This document shows, piece after piece, positions 1 to 8,513 of a stretch of DNA of 29,415 nucleotides. The number at the start of each line of letters is the position of its first letter. The stretch's first letter is position 1. This DNA comes from JBGTBQ01 sp041749275. Its GTDB lineage: Bacteria > Acidobacteriota > Blastocatellia > Pyrinomonadales > Pyrinomonadaceae. The translations under genes were made by a program, and so were the position numbers. Location of the stretch: the NCBI GenBank assembly GCA_041749275.1, contig JBGTBQ010000399.1, positions 1 through 29,415 of the forward strand. Reading direction: 5' to 3'. Under the pieces are notes generated by a model. It saw nothing but the letters and a program-made list of their open reading frames with translations. It made no database searches and was not told the DNA's origin.

Positions 1-519
1 CTCAACGTTAAGTCTTTCGATAAGACAACGACGAGCGACGGCGTTTTGGGTAATCGTTCTACGGTTAACTTCACCGGTTCGCTGGATCAGTCCATATTCG
101 AACCTGCTACGGTCTTTAGTTATTACCAGCCAGAGTATGAAGTTCCCGGGACCAAGATTCTGGGACCGGCGTTTGGGATTCTTTCGACCTCTACCACGTT
201 GAGACGGGCTAACAACATTAACACTCTGATTTACACCGGAGTGTCTGCCAACACGACGCCGACGGCACTCAGTCCTGATCGCCCGAGGGGTACTTCAGTT
301 GACCTCGCGAATCTCGAAGCAAACGCTTCGACTCCTGACGTGATAGCGGACCAGCTAAACGCCCTAATGCTTCACGGCACGATGTCCACAGAGGTGCGCA
401 ACTCAATTGTTACCGCGATGAATGCCATTCCCACTTCCGACGCCGCCTTCGCGCGCAAGCGGGCGCAGGTGGCGGCATACCTCGTGGCGACTTCATCGCA
501 GTACGACATACAGAGATAA
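1..519 (+). CDS. DUF1800 family protein, C-terminal part (5' end outside window)
   Basis: The frame is open from base 1 to the TAA at 517-519 (172 codons), so the gene begins upstream of the window. The visible part carries the typical end of DUF1800 proteins: a segment around FEPATVFSYYQPEY and PGTKILGPAF, then a helical tail. DUF1800 proteins are generally exported and of unknown biochemical function, and are very often encoded directly before a DUF1501 protein. That is what is seen here: the next start codon lies 4 bases after this stop, so the two are almost certainly cotranscribed. The internal TTG at 46 is not a plausible start because the reading frame continues upstream. The family call rests on the C-terminal motif and the neighbour only. 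Confidence 0.8.
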   Translation, partial: LNVKSFDKTTTSDGVLGNRSTVNFTGSLDQSIFEPATVFSYYQPEYEVPGTKILGPAFGILSTSTTLRRANNINTLIYTGVSANTTPTALSPDRPRGTSVDLANLEANASTPDVIADQLNALMLHGTMSTEVRNSIVTAMNAIPTSDAAFARKRAQVAAYLVATSSQYDIQR

Positions 520-523
520 AATC

Positions 524-1939
524 ATGGCTACAACACGCAGAGACTTCCTTCGAAATAGCGCTTGTGCGCTCGGCGGCATGGCAATGGCTTCCAGCGTAGA
601 AAGTTTTGGGGCGATCCATGCGCTAGCGCCTCAGTCCGCGACTGATTACAAAGCGCTAGTGTGCATATTCCTGAACGGCGGAAACGATGGCAACAACCTG
701 CTCGTTGACCTGGGCCAGTATGCGGCCTACTCGGCAGCGCGCAGCGCAGCGACCCTGGCCATCCCGCAAACCGGCGCCAATAGCTTCCTTCCGCTCTCGC
801 CAGTAAGCGGCGGTTCTTACGGCCTACACCCGAGTATGCCGGAGGTCAAAGCCCTTTTCGATCTAGGCCGAATTGCCGTGGTCGCGAACACCGGACCGCT
901 GGTCGAGCCGCTGACGCGAACGACCTACCAGAACGGCACGGGCAAGAAGCCGCTGCAGCTCTTTTCGCATTCCGACCAGGTCGGACTGTTTCAAACTGCG
1001 ATCGCCAACAACGTCAGCCAGACTGGCTGGGGCGGGCGGGTTGCCGACAAGACGCTCATTTTGAATGGCGGGGCTACTTTTCCGCAGAATGTTTCCATTG
1101 CGGGACAAAATCTGTTTCTTACCGGAGTCGATACCCGGCAGCTTGCCGTGGCTGACTCGAACACGACTCTCGCAAACGTGCTGCAACTCACCATGACCGG
1201 TACGGCCAGCGAGCAGGCCTCTCGGCTCGCCGCCTTCAACGCGTTGCGAGCCTATGACAACAATTTCAAGTTGGTGAAAGCTGCGAGCGATACGCGCTCG
1301 AGCGCCATTCTAACGGACGCTGCTCTCAGCTCAGCCAGTCCCGTCCTGGCCACAGTTTTTCCAAACACGTCGCTGGGACGCCAGCTCAAGCAGATTGCTC
1401 TACTCATCAAGGCGTGTACGGATCCGGTTGCTAACATCGGCATGAAGCGCCAGATTTTCTTCGCGCAGATCGGCGGCTTCGATACGCACGCCAACCAACA
1501 CCCGGCGGCGCTGGGCGGGCAAGACGCCCTCCTGCAACAGGTCAGTCAGGCGATGAACGCCTTCTACAACGCGACGGTTGAGTTGGGCGTGCCGAACAAT
1601 GTTACCTCCTTCACGCTCTCTGACTTCGGGCGCACACTCAATCCGGCGGGCAGCGGCAATGCGGTCGGCTCCGACCACGCGTGGGGCAATCATCACTTGA
1701 TTATGGGCGGCGCGGTGCTCGGCGGCAGACTCTACGGCACGTACCCGACACTTGCCCTCGGTGGCCCCGATGACACGGACGGCGGTTCCAGTCCGCGCGG
1801 GCGCTGGATTCCGACCACTTCCGTCGAGCAGTACGCGGCGACGCTCGCCACTTGGTATGGACTCCCGACGAGCGATCTCACGGCGGTCTTCCCGCTCATC
1901 AACCGCTTCGCCACGCCGAACCTCGGCTTCATGGTGTGA
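524..1939 (+). CDS. DUF1501 domain protein, probably Tat-exported
   Basis: 471 residues from the ATG at 524. The in-frame upstream start at 422 is rejected because it lies inside the preceding gene. The leader TRRDFLRNSACALGG has a twin-arginine-like RRDFL motif followed by a short hydrophobic stretch, as is usual for DUF1501 proteins. Core family motifs are visible: FLNGGNDGNN near the N terminus, a QIGGFDTHANQ segment in the middle, and TLSDFGRTLNPAGSGNAVGSDHAWG near the C terminus. The family belongs to the alkaline phosphatase/sulfatase-like superfamily, but its substrate is unknown. It forms an operon with the DUF1800 gene (4-base gap) and is followed by a hairpin terminator. The length is normal for the family and the protein appears intact. 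Confidence 0.9.
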   Translation: MATTRRDFLRNSACALGGMAMASSVESFGAIHALAPQSATDYKALVCIFLNGGNDGNNLLVDLGQYAAYSAARSAATLAIPQTGANSFLPLSPVSGGSYGLHPSMPEVKALFDLGRIAVVANTGPLVEPLTRTTYQNGTGKKPLQLFSHSDQVGLFQTAIANNVSQTGWGGRVADKTLILNGGATFPQNVSIAGQNLFLTGVDTRQLAVADSNTTLANVLQLTMTGTASEQASRLAAFNALRAYDNNFKLVKAASDTRSSAILTDAALSSASPVLATVFPNTSLGRQLKQIALLIKACTDPVANIGMKRQIFFAQIGGFDTHANQHPAALGGQDALLQQVSQAMNAFYNATVELGVPNNVTSFTLSDFGRTLNPAGSGNAVGSDHAWGNHHLIMGGAVLGGRLYGTYPTLALGGPDDTDGGSSPRGRWIPTTSVEQYAATLATWYGLPTSDLTAVFPLINRFATPNLGFMV

Positions 1940-1986
1940 GGACGGCGGGTGGCGTGCGAGTCAAGACAGGTTTGATTACACTGAGG

Positions 1987-2017
1987 CAGCCCGGCGACCA
2001 ATCGTCGGGCTGTTTTT
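1987..2017 (+). terminator. Rho-independent terminator after the DUF1800-DUF1501 pair
   Basis: The sequence CAGCCCGGCGA pairs with TCGTCGGGCTG across a short loop; the stem has 11 pairs with one G-T wobble, and is followed by TTTTT. It lies 47 bases past the DUF1501 stop. Confidence 0.8.
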
Positions 2018-2053
2018 ATATACCGCCGGTTGGGTATGATATGAGTTGATTCA

Positions 2054-2173
2054 TAACGCGGAGGGCGCGGAGAACTCGCGGAGGACGCGGAGAAGAAACC
2101 CCATAACCGAACACCATAAAGTTGAGAAGGGGTTTCTCCGCGCGCTCCGCGCCTCTCCGCGCGCTCCGCGTTA
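2054..2173. repeat. GC-rich imperfect inverted repeat with internal direct repeats
   Basis: The left arm (about 2054-2102) starts TAACGCGGAGGGCGCGGAG and ends GAAACCCC. The right arm (2129-2173) starts GGGGTTTCTCCGCG and ends CTCCGCGTTA, so the arms are near reverse complements around a 26-base loop. Each arm is itself built from repeats of a GCGGAG(N)GCGCGGAG type unit. Repeats of this style are found between genes in many large GC-rich genomes. It occupies most of the 289-base gap between the DUF1501 gene and the large secreted-protein gene. Nothing else, such as an ORF with a ribosome binding site, is seen in that gap. Confidence 0.8.
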
Positions 2174-2228
2174 AAATCTTATCGCCGCCCCCCGCAACAG
2201 AAACGGAATTACACCGGCGCGTCTCGTC

Positions 2229-5200
2229 ATGGTCAAAATCAAACTCCTCGTCGTCATCCTGTTCGCCGCCATCGGCGTTGCATCTCTCTTTACCAACAAC
2301 TTCACCAATCGCAGCGTCCACGCCTTCTCATCGGGGCCGCCCGCGGGCTACACACGCGCGCCGGGCGAGGAGCCGGAGGCGTGCGCCGAGTGCCACGTCG
2401 TCGAAAACCCCGGTACGGGGACGCTCACCATGAGCATCCCACAGACCTACACGCCGGGGCAGACCTATAACATCACCGTCACCCACGCGAACGCCGACCA
2501 GACGCGTATGCGCTGGGGCTTCCAACTCACGGCGCTCGACCCGAGCGACGAGAAGGCCGGGGCGCTTGAGCCGCTCGATAATCTGACTCAGGTGCTCGAC
2601 AATCAGGGGCCGTTCCCCAACCGCCAGTACATCGAGCACACCTCGCAGGGCACTTTCTTCGGGCAACGGAACGGCGCGAGCTGGACGTTTCGCTGGACGG
2701 CGCCCGCCGAAGACGTGGGGCCGGTCACGTTCTACGCCGCCGGCAATCAGGCGAACGGCGACGACAACACCTCCGGCGACAACATCTATTTCACCTTCGC
2801 CGCCGCCACTTTTCAACCGCCCACGCCAGACTTCTCTGTCTCGGTCACTCCTTCAGCACGAACCTTCGCGCAGGGCGGCGGCACGACTTACAACGTCACC
2901 ATCACGCCCCTGAACGGCTTTACCGGGCAGGTCGCCTTAAGCGTCAACGGACTCCCGGCAAGCACTTTCGCCTCGTTCCAGCCCGCGATGGTGAACATCA
3001 CCGACGCTTCGCCGCAAACGTCAGTGCTCTCCGTCTCAAGTTCGGTAAACACGCCGACCGGCAGCTTTACACTCGACATCAATGCGATGAGCGGCCAATT
3101 CTCCCACACGGCGCAGGCCGCAATGCATGTCGTCAGCCCCGGCGACGCGGACATCTCGATCAGTCAATCCGTCTCGCCGAATCCGGCGCAGGTTGGCGTT
3201 GATTTGAAGTACACGATCATTGTCACGAACAACGGCCCGGCGACGGCCTCGACGCCAACGCTGAAAGTGATACTGCCGCGCGACACGTCCTCGTTCGTAA
3301 AAGGCGCGGGCGCCTGCACGCTCATCGTGAACACAAATGAACTTGAGTACAACTGCTCTTTCAACGCCCTCGGTGCGGGGCAGTCGAGCACGATTGATTT
3401 TACGGTGCGCCCGCCCGCTGCGGGAACTTTCAATACGACCGCAACCGGAAGAAGCATTGAGAACGACCCGTTTCCCGCGAACAATACCGTTATCTCCAAT
3501 ATCCCCGTCGCCTCGCCCGGTGGGTCGCCGCGAATGACCGTCTCGAACCTCGGCGTCCGCACCGTCGTTTCCGGACTCAACCAGCCAACCACGATGGCCT
3601 TCATCGGCGCGAACGATTTCCTGATTCTCGAAAAAGAGTCCGGCAGAGTCCGGCGCGTCACGAACGGCGTCGCACAGGGGACGGTGCTCGATCTCGCCGT
3701 CAACAGCGCTTCGGAGCGCGGACTGCTCGGCATCGCGCTGCATCCGAATTTCTCGACCAACGGCTTTATCTATCTGTACTGGACGGAAAGCTCTACCGGA
3801 GCCGACACCACCGCCGTTGAGTCGGTTCCACTGCTTGGCAATCGGGTTGACCGTTTCGTCTGGAACGGCACGACGCTCACGCAGAATCAAAACATCATCC
3901 GTTTGCGCGCCTTGCAAACGGACGCCGGTCAGCCCCCGCGCGGCAACCACAACGGCGGCGTGCTCCGCTTCGGTCCCGACGGCAAGCTCTACATCATCAT
4001 CGGCGACGAAGGCCGGCGCGGCTTCTTACAGAATCTCCCGTGCGGCCCGACGACCATCTGCCCCGGCGCCGTCGTGCCCGATGACCAGTTTGGCGGCCCC
4101 GCACCGGATGACGCGCACCTGTCGGGCGTCATTCTCCGTCTCAACGACGACGGCACCACGCCGACCGACAACCCCTTCTTCAACGACAACTCCGGTCTCA
4201 CGGGCGAGGCGGCGGCAAACGTCAAAAAGATTTTCGCACATGGCATCCGAAACAGCTTCGGCATGGACTTCGACCCCATCGGCGGCGCGCTCTGGACACA
4301 GGAGAACGGCGACGACGCCTTCGATGAAATCAACCGTGTTACGGCAGGCTTCAACGGCGGCTGGATTCAACTGATGGGGCCGTCCGCGCGCGTCGCCGAG
4401 TTCAAACAGATCGAGGTCAGCCGAGGCAACAGCCTGCAACAGAATCGCTGGCCGCCCACGAATATCGCCGACACGCCCGCCGAAGCGCTCGCGCGGCTCT
4501 ATAACCTGTCCGGCTCCGTCTACACCGAACCGAAGTTTAGTTGGAAGTACGCCGTCGCGCCCTCGCCCATCGGATTTGCGAGCGGCAACGCCCTCGGCGC
4601 GCAGTATGCCAACGACCTCTTCGTCGGCGCCTCGCGCACGACGCTCCTCGGCGGCTACCTCTTCCGCTTCAACCTGACGAGTGACCGCAACGGCATTGCA
4701 ACCGACGACCCGGCGCTCGCCGACCTCGTCGCCGACAACGCGGACAAGTTCGACCTCGCCGAGAGCGAGAGCCTGCTCGTCGGTCGAGACTTTGGCGTCA
4801 CGACCGACATCCGCACCGGCCCGAACGGGAATCTCTACGTCGTCTCGCTTTCCAACGGCGCGGTCTATGAAATCTTCGCGCAACCGGCTCTCTTCGTCGC
4901 GAACCTCGACGGCTTACAGGAAGTGCCGTCGAACTCGACAAATGCGCGCGGCACGGCGACGCTGCTACTGGATAAGGATGAGACGACCGCGCGCGTCTCT
5001 CTCCGCTTCCAAAATCTGACGGGGACGCAGACGCTCGCGCACATCCATGGCCCGGCCTCTCCGGGCGAGAACGCGGCGCCCATCTTCGATCTGCCCAACG
5101 GAAACTTCACGGACTTCCAAATCACTCTCACACCGGGGCAGGTAAGCGACCTCAAGGCTGGGAAGCTTTACACGAACATCCACAGCACGGACTTCCCCGC

Positions 5201-6338
5201 GGGCGAGATACGCGGACAGTTCGGCGCAGCCACGCAAACTTCCATCATCCAGTTCGACGCCACCAATCAGGAGATTGCGGAGAGCGCGCAATTCAAAACC
5301 ATTGCGGTGCTCCGTCTCGGCGATACATCGAGCGCCGCAACCGTGGACTACACCACGATGAACGGGACAGCCTCCGACCGCTCCGACTTTACGACCGCGC
5401 GTGGGACGCTCTTTTTCGCACCGGGCGAGTTGCAAAAGACTTTCGACATCCTCATCACCGATGACGCCTTCACCGAACCCAACGAAAACTTTGTCGTCAC
5501 GCTCTCGAATCTGACCGGCCCGGTTCTGCTCAACACGCCATCCAGTCTGGCGCTCACTATTCTGGACAACGACTCGCCGCCGCCCGCCGGCAATCCCATT
5601 GATAACTCGACGTTCTTCGTCCGCCGGCAATACCACGATTTTCTGGGCCGTGAACCTGACCCCGCCGGCCTCGCCTTCTGGGTGAACGAGATTGAATCGT
5701 GCGGCGCGGACACGCAGTGTCGTGAGTTGAAACGCATCAACGTCAGCGCCGCCTTCTTCCTCTCCATCGAATTTCAGGAGACGGGTTATCTCACCTATCG
5801 TTTTTACGAAGCGTCGTTCGACCGGCAGCCGCGCTTTCTTGAATTCATCTCCGACACGCAGGAGATCAGGCAGGGCGTCGTCGTCGGCGTCGGCAACTGG
5901 CAGCAGCAACTCGAAGCGAACAAACAGGCGTTTGCCGTCCGCTGGGTGCAACGCGCGGATTTCAAAGCCATCTTCGACCCGCTGACCAACACACAATACG
6001 TGGACACGCTCTTCTCCAAAGCCGGCATCACGCCCGCTCCGGCGGAGCGGGACGCCCTTATCAACGGGCTGAACAACGGCGCCGAGACGCGCGCCACCGT
6101 CCTCGGAAAAGTGGCGGACAACGCTCAATTCCGCGCGCTGGAATTCAACCGCGCCTTCGTGTTGATGCAGTACTTCGGCTATCTGCGGCGCAACCCCGAC
6201 GACCCACCCGATGCGAACTTCGATGGCTACAACTTCTGGCTCTCAAAGCTCAACCAGTTCAACGGCAACTTCGTTCAGGCCGAAATGGTCAAAGCCTTCA
6301 TCTCCTCCATCGAGTACCGTGGCCGGTTCGGGCCTTAA
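2229..6338 (+). CDS. Secreted multidomain protein: choice-of-anchor V, DUF11, sugar dehydrogenase, CHRD, Calx-beta, DUF4214
   Basis: 1369 residues from ATG 2229. An N-terminal hydrophobic segment (about residues 4-25) looks like a signal peptide. In order: a choice-of-anchor V-like domain (about 35-195) opening with SSGPPAGYTRAPGE and a CAECH motif that fits CxxCH haem-c attachment; an Ig-like segment (about 200-300); a DUF11 repeat (about 303-425, with VTNNGPATAS); a six-bladed propeller of the glucose/sorbosone dehydrogenase type (about 440-885, with GLLGIALHPNF, RGNHNGG and GIRNSFGMDFD); a CHRD domain (about 888-998, with LDGLQEVP and AGEIRGQF); a Calx-beta domain (about 1005-1116); and DUF4214 (about 1130-1369, with YHDFLGREPDPAGLAFW). 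The domains point to an extracellular or surface oxidoreductase-like protein, but its substrate cannot be read from the sequence. It stands alone between two inverted repeats. Confidence 0.9.
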   Translation: MVKIKLLVVILFAAIGVASLFTNNFTNRSVHAFSSGPPAGYTRAPGEEPEACAECHVVENPGTGTLTMSIPQTYTPGQTYNITVTHANADQTRMRWGFQLTALDPSDEKAGALEPLDNLTQVLDNQGPFPNRQYIEHTSQGTFFGQRNGASWTFRWTAPAEDVGPVTFYAAGNQANGDDNTSGDNIYFTFAAATFQPPTPDFSVSVTPSARTFAQGGGTTYNVTITPLNGFTGQVALSVNGLPASTFASFQPAMVNITDASPQTSVLSVSSSVNTPTGSFTLDINAMSGQFSHTAQAAMHVVSPGDADISISQSVSPNPAQVGVDLKYTIIVTNNGPATASTPTLKVILPRDTSSFVKGAGACTLIVNTNELEYNCSFNALGAGQSSTIDFTVRPPAAGTFNTTATGRSIENDPFPANNTVISNIPVASPGGSPRMTVSNLGVRTVVSGLNQPTTMAFIGANDFLILEKESGRVRRVTNGVAQGTVLDLAVNSASERGLLGIALHPNFSTNGFIYLYWTESSTGADTTAVESVPLLGNRVDRFVWNGTTLTQNQNIIRLRALQTDAGQPPRGNHNGGVLRFGPDGKLYIIIGDEGRRGFLQNLPCGPTTICPGAVVPDDQFGGPAPDDAHLSGVILRLNDDGTTPTDNPFFNDNSGLTGEAAANVKKIFAHGIRNSFGMDFDPIGGALWTQENGDDAFDEINRVTAGFNGGWIQLMGPSARVAEFKQIEVSRGNSLQQNRWPPTNIADTPAEALARLYNLSGSVYTEPKFSWKYAVAPSPIGFASGNALGAQYANDLFVGASRTTLLGGYLFRFNLTSDRNGIATDDPALADLVADNADKFDLAESESLLVGRDFGVTTDIRTGPNGNLYVVSLSNGAVYEIFAQPALFVANLDGLQEVPSNSTNARGTATLLLDKDETTARVSLRFQNLTGTQTLAHIHGPASPGENAAPIFDLPNGNFTDFQITLTPGQVSDLKAGKLYTNIHSTDFPAGEIRGQFGAATQTSIIQFDATNQEIAESAQFKTIAVLRLGDTSSAATVDYTTMNGTASDRSDFTTARGTLFFAPGELQKTFDILITDDAFTEPNENFVVTLSNLTGPVLLNTPSSLALTILDNDSPPPAGNPIDNSTFFVRRQYHDFLGREPDPAGLAFWVNEIESCGADTQCRELKRINVSAAFFLSIEFQETGYLTYRFYEASFDRQPRFLEFISDTQEIRQGVVVGVGNWQQQLEANKQAFAVRWVQRADFKAIFDPLTNTQYVDTLFSKAGITPAPAERDALINGLNNGAETRATVLGKVADNAQFRALEFNRAFVLMQYFGYLRRNPDDPPDANFDGYNFWLSKLNQFNGNFVQAEMVKAFISSIEYRGRFGP

Positions 6339-6357
6339 CAGCAAATAAGAGTTGACG

Positions 6358-6436
6358 GGCGGAAGCCCGAACGTCAGAGCGGGCGTCAGACAGCCAAGCG
6401 AGGTCTGCTGCCCACCCTGACGTTCGGGCTTCTGCC
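6358..6436. repeat. Long inverted repeat (GAAGCCCGAACGTCAG type)
   Basis: The left arm GCGGAAGCCCGAACGTCAG (from 6359) recurs as its reverse complement CTGACGTTCGGGCTTCTGCC, ending at 6436. Pairing continues inward with a few mismatches to about 6391 and 6402, leaving a short loop. The element fills most of the gap between the large secreted protein and the next gene. It may end the upstream transcript, although no T-run follows it directly. Confidence 0.8.
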
Positions 6437-6497
6437 TGTTTCGGAATTGCGTTAAGCTTGGAGACGACGACGACGAATGCAAGGAGAAAATGAGACG

Positions 6498-7202
6498 ATG
6501 AAGAGATTGTTGGCCTGCGCCGCAGCACTGATATGCCTGTTGACGCTCTCCGAGCTGTCGGGTAGAGCGACACAGGAGAACAAGCCTGTGACGGGCGGAG
6601 TCCGGGCCGCGCGCACCTTCGATGCAAAGAAAAGGGAACTGATCTCGACCGCGCTGCCCGCCGTCCGCATCAAGTTCGGGAAAGATTTCAAGTACATCGG
6701 CGGACAGAGCTTCATCCTCTACGACGTGGCGAATGCCGAGCAGCACTTCTTCGTTGACGCGGATAAGGAGGGGCGCATTCGCCGTCTCTACTGGGTGCAG
6801 TTCGAGGGCTATCTGCCGGGCAACAACCACACCTATAATTACAAGAGCGATAAAACCGCTAACCTTGGCGGCTACGAGTTCATTGCAGATTCTTTGGCAC
6901 GCACCGTCGAGGCCGCGAAGGCGGAACAGCGCCCGGACTCCGACGGCGCGCGCGCCCGCGCCTTTCTCGAAAACAAGGGCTATCGGATGGCAAGTAACGA
7001 ATTGCTCTGGCAGCGGCTCGTGCACATGGTGGACGCCGGCAAGCGCAACGAACTGATGATTATCTATCTGGAAGATTTGGGCGGGTCGGGCCTGCTTGCG
7101 GAGGACTTCGCCAAAAACGGCAAGGCGGAGCGCATGTGGAAGGACGTTGCCGAGGGGCTACTCCGGCGCGCGGTGTCGGGCATCGAGATCAGGGGAAACT
7201 GA
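6498..7202 (+). CDS. Secreted protein of unknown function
   Basis: 234 residues. The ATG at 6498 is chosen because AAGGAG lies 11 bases upstream and because it gives a clean signal peptide: MKRLL, then a hydrophobic stretch to about residue 20. The in-frame ATG at 6477 has no ribosome binding site and would add seven polar residues. The mature part has a segment rich in aromatic residues (FGKDFKYIGGQSFILYDVAN, then QHFFVD and RRLYWVQFEGYLPGNNHTY) and a helical C-terminal half. I do not recognise a family and see no catalytic motif. It probably acts in the periplasm or outside. The next gene starts 29 bases later and may be cotranscribed. Confidence 0.75.
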   Translation: MKRLLACAAALICLLTLSELSGRATQENKPVTGGVRAARTFDAKKRELISTALPAVRIKFGKDFKYIGGQSFILYDVANAEQHFFVDADKEGRIRRLYWVQFEGYLPGNNHTYNYKSDKTANLGGYEFIADSLARTVEAAKAEQRPDSDGARARAFLENKGYRMASNELLWQRLVHMVDAGKRNELMIIYLEDLGGSGLLAEDFAKNGKAERMWKDVAEGLLRRAVSGIEIRGN

Positions 7203-7231
7203 ACTGGCGGCGCGGCCACGTTTTCAATCAG

Positions 7232-7993
7232 ATGAAAAAACTGGACGTAGAAAAGTATCTGGAGCGGATCGGTTATCGCGGCGCGCGTGACCCGTCCGCC
7301 GAAACTTTGCGTGCCTTGCAGCGGGCGCATCTTCTGGCGGTTCCGTTCGAGAATCTGAGCATTCATCTGGGCGAGCCGATTGTCCTTGCCGAAGATGCGC
7401 TGTCCGAGAAAGTCATCGAGCGGCGGCGCGGCGGCTTCTGCTACGAGTTGAACGGGCTGTTCGCGGCGCTGCTGCGTGAGTTGGGTTTCCGCGTCGAGAT
7501 GCTTTCGGCGGGCGTCTTCGGAGGGGAAGAGTTCGGGCCGGACTTCGACCACATGACGCTGGCCGTAACGCTCAACGAACGCTGGTTGGCCGATGTCGGC
7601 TTTGGCGATTCGTTCGACGAGCCGCTGCTGCTCGACGACGAGGGCGAGCAGTGGCGCGGCGGTCTTGCGTATCGCATCACGCAAGAGGCGGACTCCCGCC
7701 GAGTCCTCTCCCGCCGCAGCCGCGATGGAGCGTGGCAGCCGCAATATCGTTTCAGCATGGAGCCGCGCCTCTTCGCCGACTACGAAGAGATGTGCCGCTT
7801 TCATCAGACCTCGCCACGCTCTCACTTTACGCGCAACCGCGTCTGCACGCTGCTGATGCCCACGGGCCGCGTCACGTTAAGCGAGATGCGTCTCATTTCG
7901 ACCGCGGCGGATGGCGCGCGTGATGAACGTGAGTTGAGCACGCCGGAAGAATACAGGTCGGCGCTGCGAGAGCATTTCGGGATGTCTCTGTGA
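7232..7993 (+). CDS. Arylamine N-acetyltransferase
   Basis: 253 residues. Proteins of this family transfer an acetyl (or other acyl) group from coenzyme A to arylamines, hydrazines or biosynthetic intermediates through a cysteine-histidine-aspartate triad. All three are present with the right spacing: Cys70 in RRGGFCYELNG, His107 in FDHMTLAV and Asp121 in LADVGFGDSF. The N-terminal motif RAHLLAVPFENLSIH is also typical. The ATG at 7232 gives the usual length and places the first helix (LDVEKYLERIGY) correctly; the longer frame from 7136 would overlap the upstream gene. It is a cytoplasmic enzyme. The physiological substrate cannot be inferred, and nothing around it suggests a biosynthetic cluster. 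It converges on the next, minus-strand gene with only 10 bases between stops. Confidence 0.93.
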   Translation: MKKLDVEKYLERIGYRGARDPSAETLRALQRAHLLAVPFENLSIHLGEPIVLAEDALSEKVIERRRGGFCYELNGLFAALLRELGFRVEMLSAGVFGGEEFGPDFDHMTLAVTLNERWLADVGFGDSFDEPLLLDDEGEQWRGGLAYRITQEADSRRVLSRRSRDGAWQPQYRFSMEPRLFADYEEMCRFHQTSPRSHFTRNRVCTLLMPTGRVTLSEMRLISTAADGARDERELSTPEEYRSALREHFGMSL

Positions 7994-8003
7994 GCAGGGC
8001 ACG

Positions 8004-8366
8004 CTAGCGCATGCCGAGCATGAGCAATATTGAGCGGTCTGAAACCGCGCCGTCAGTCTCTTTCCAGTTGCGGTAGGCTACGAGTTCCGCGTCGTTGACA
8101 GGGCGGTTGCCGAGCCGCGCGGCGGGTGTTTTCCCGAAGGCGTGGTCGGTGAGCGCGAGATGCGGGACGCGAACAGCGAGACCTGAGCCGCTCGCCAGCG
8201 CACTCTCTGCCGCTTCCACTTCCGGATAAAAGTCTTCGTAGATCAGGACGTGCCAAATCATGTCCGCGCCTTCGCCTTCGACCGCCAAGACGCGGATGAT
8301 GCCGAAACCGCTCTCGACCTGAAACACAAGGTCGTCGCCCGCCGCGAATGTCAATGCCATAATCAT
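8004..8366 (-). CDS. Conserved-looking small protein of unknown function
   Basis: 120 residues from an ATG at 8366, which has AAGGA four bases upstream. A second ATG at 8360 gives MALTFAAGDDLVFQ with a 10-base spacing and is equally possible; the TTG at 8378 is less likely. The N-terminal half looks like a small beta-barrel fold (LTFAAGDDLVFQVE, then GIIRVLAVEGEG). The middle has WHVLIYEDFYPEVEAAESAL and the C terminus is helical (ELVAYRNWKE). No family is recognised and there is no signal peptide or membrane segment, so it should be cytoplasmic. It is transcribed alone, divergent from the J-domain gene and convergent with the acetyltransferase gene. Codon composition matches its neighbours. 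Confidence 0.65.
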   Translation of the reverse strand: MIMALTFAAGDDLVFQVESGFGIIRVLAVEGEGADMIWHVLIYEDFYPEVEAAESALASGSGLAVRVPHLALTDHAFGKTPAARLGNRPVNDAELVAYRNWKETDGAVSDRSILLMLGMR

Positions 8367-8513
8367 TTCGTCCTTCAACAGTCAACTGAGACAACCGATG
8401 GAAGATTACCACCCGCGTTGCAAGGTAGTGAATCTCCGAAGGATTATGGACGAGATTTAGCTGAAGCGTTACTATTCTCCAGCGCGAAAAACTCCCAAAG
8501 CGGTGCTTCGTCA

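Noticed and set aside
3036..3950. 304-residue minus-strand open frame
   Set aside because: Same reason: it overlaps the DUF11 and propeller region of the plus-strand gene, and its composition is typical of GC-rich shadow frames.
4965..6128. 387-residue open frame on the minus strand inside the large secreted-protein gene
   Set aside because: It is the antisense shadow of a strongly supported coding region with recognisable domains on the plus strand; the antisense product is Arg/Glu/Val-rich with no motif and no ribosome binding site.
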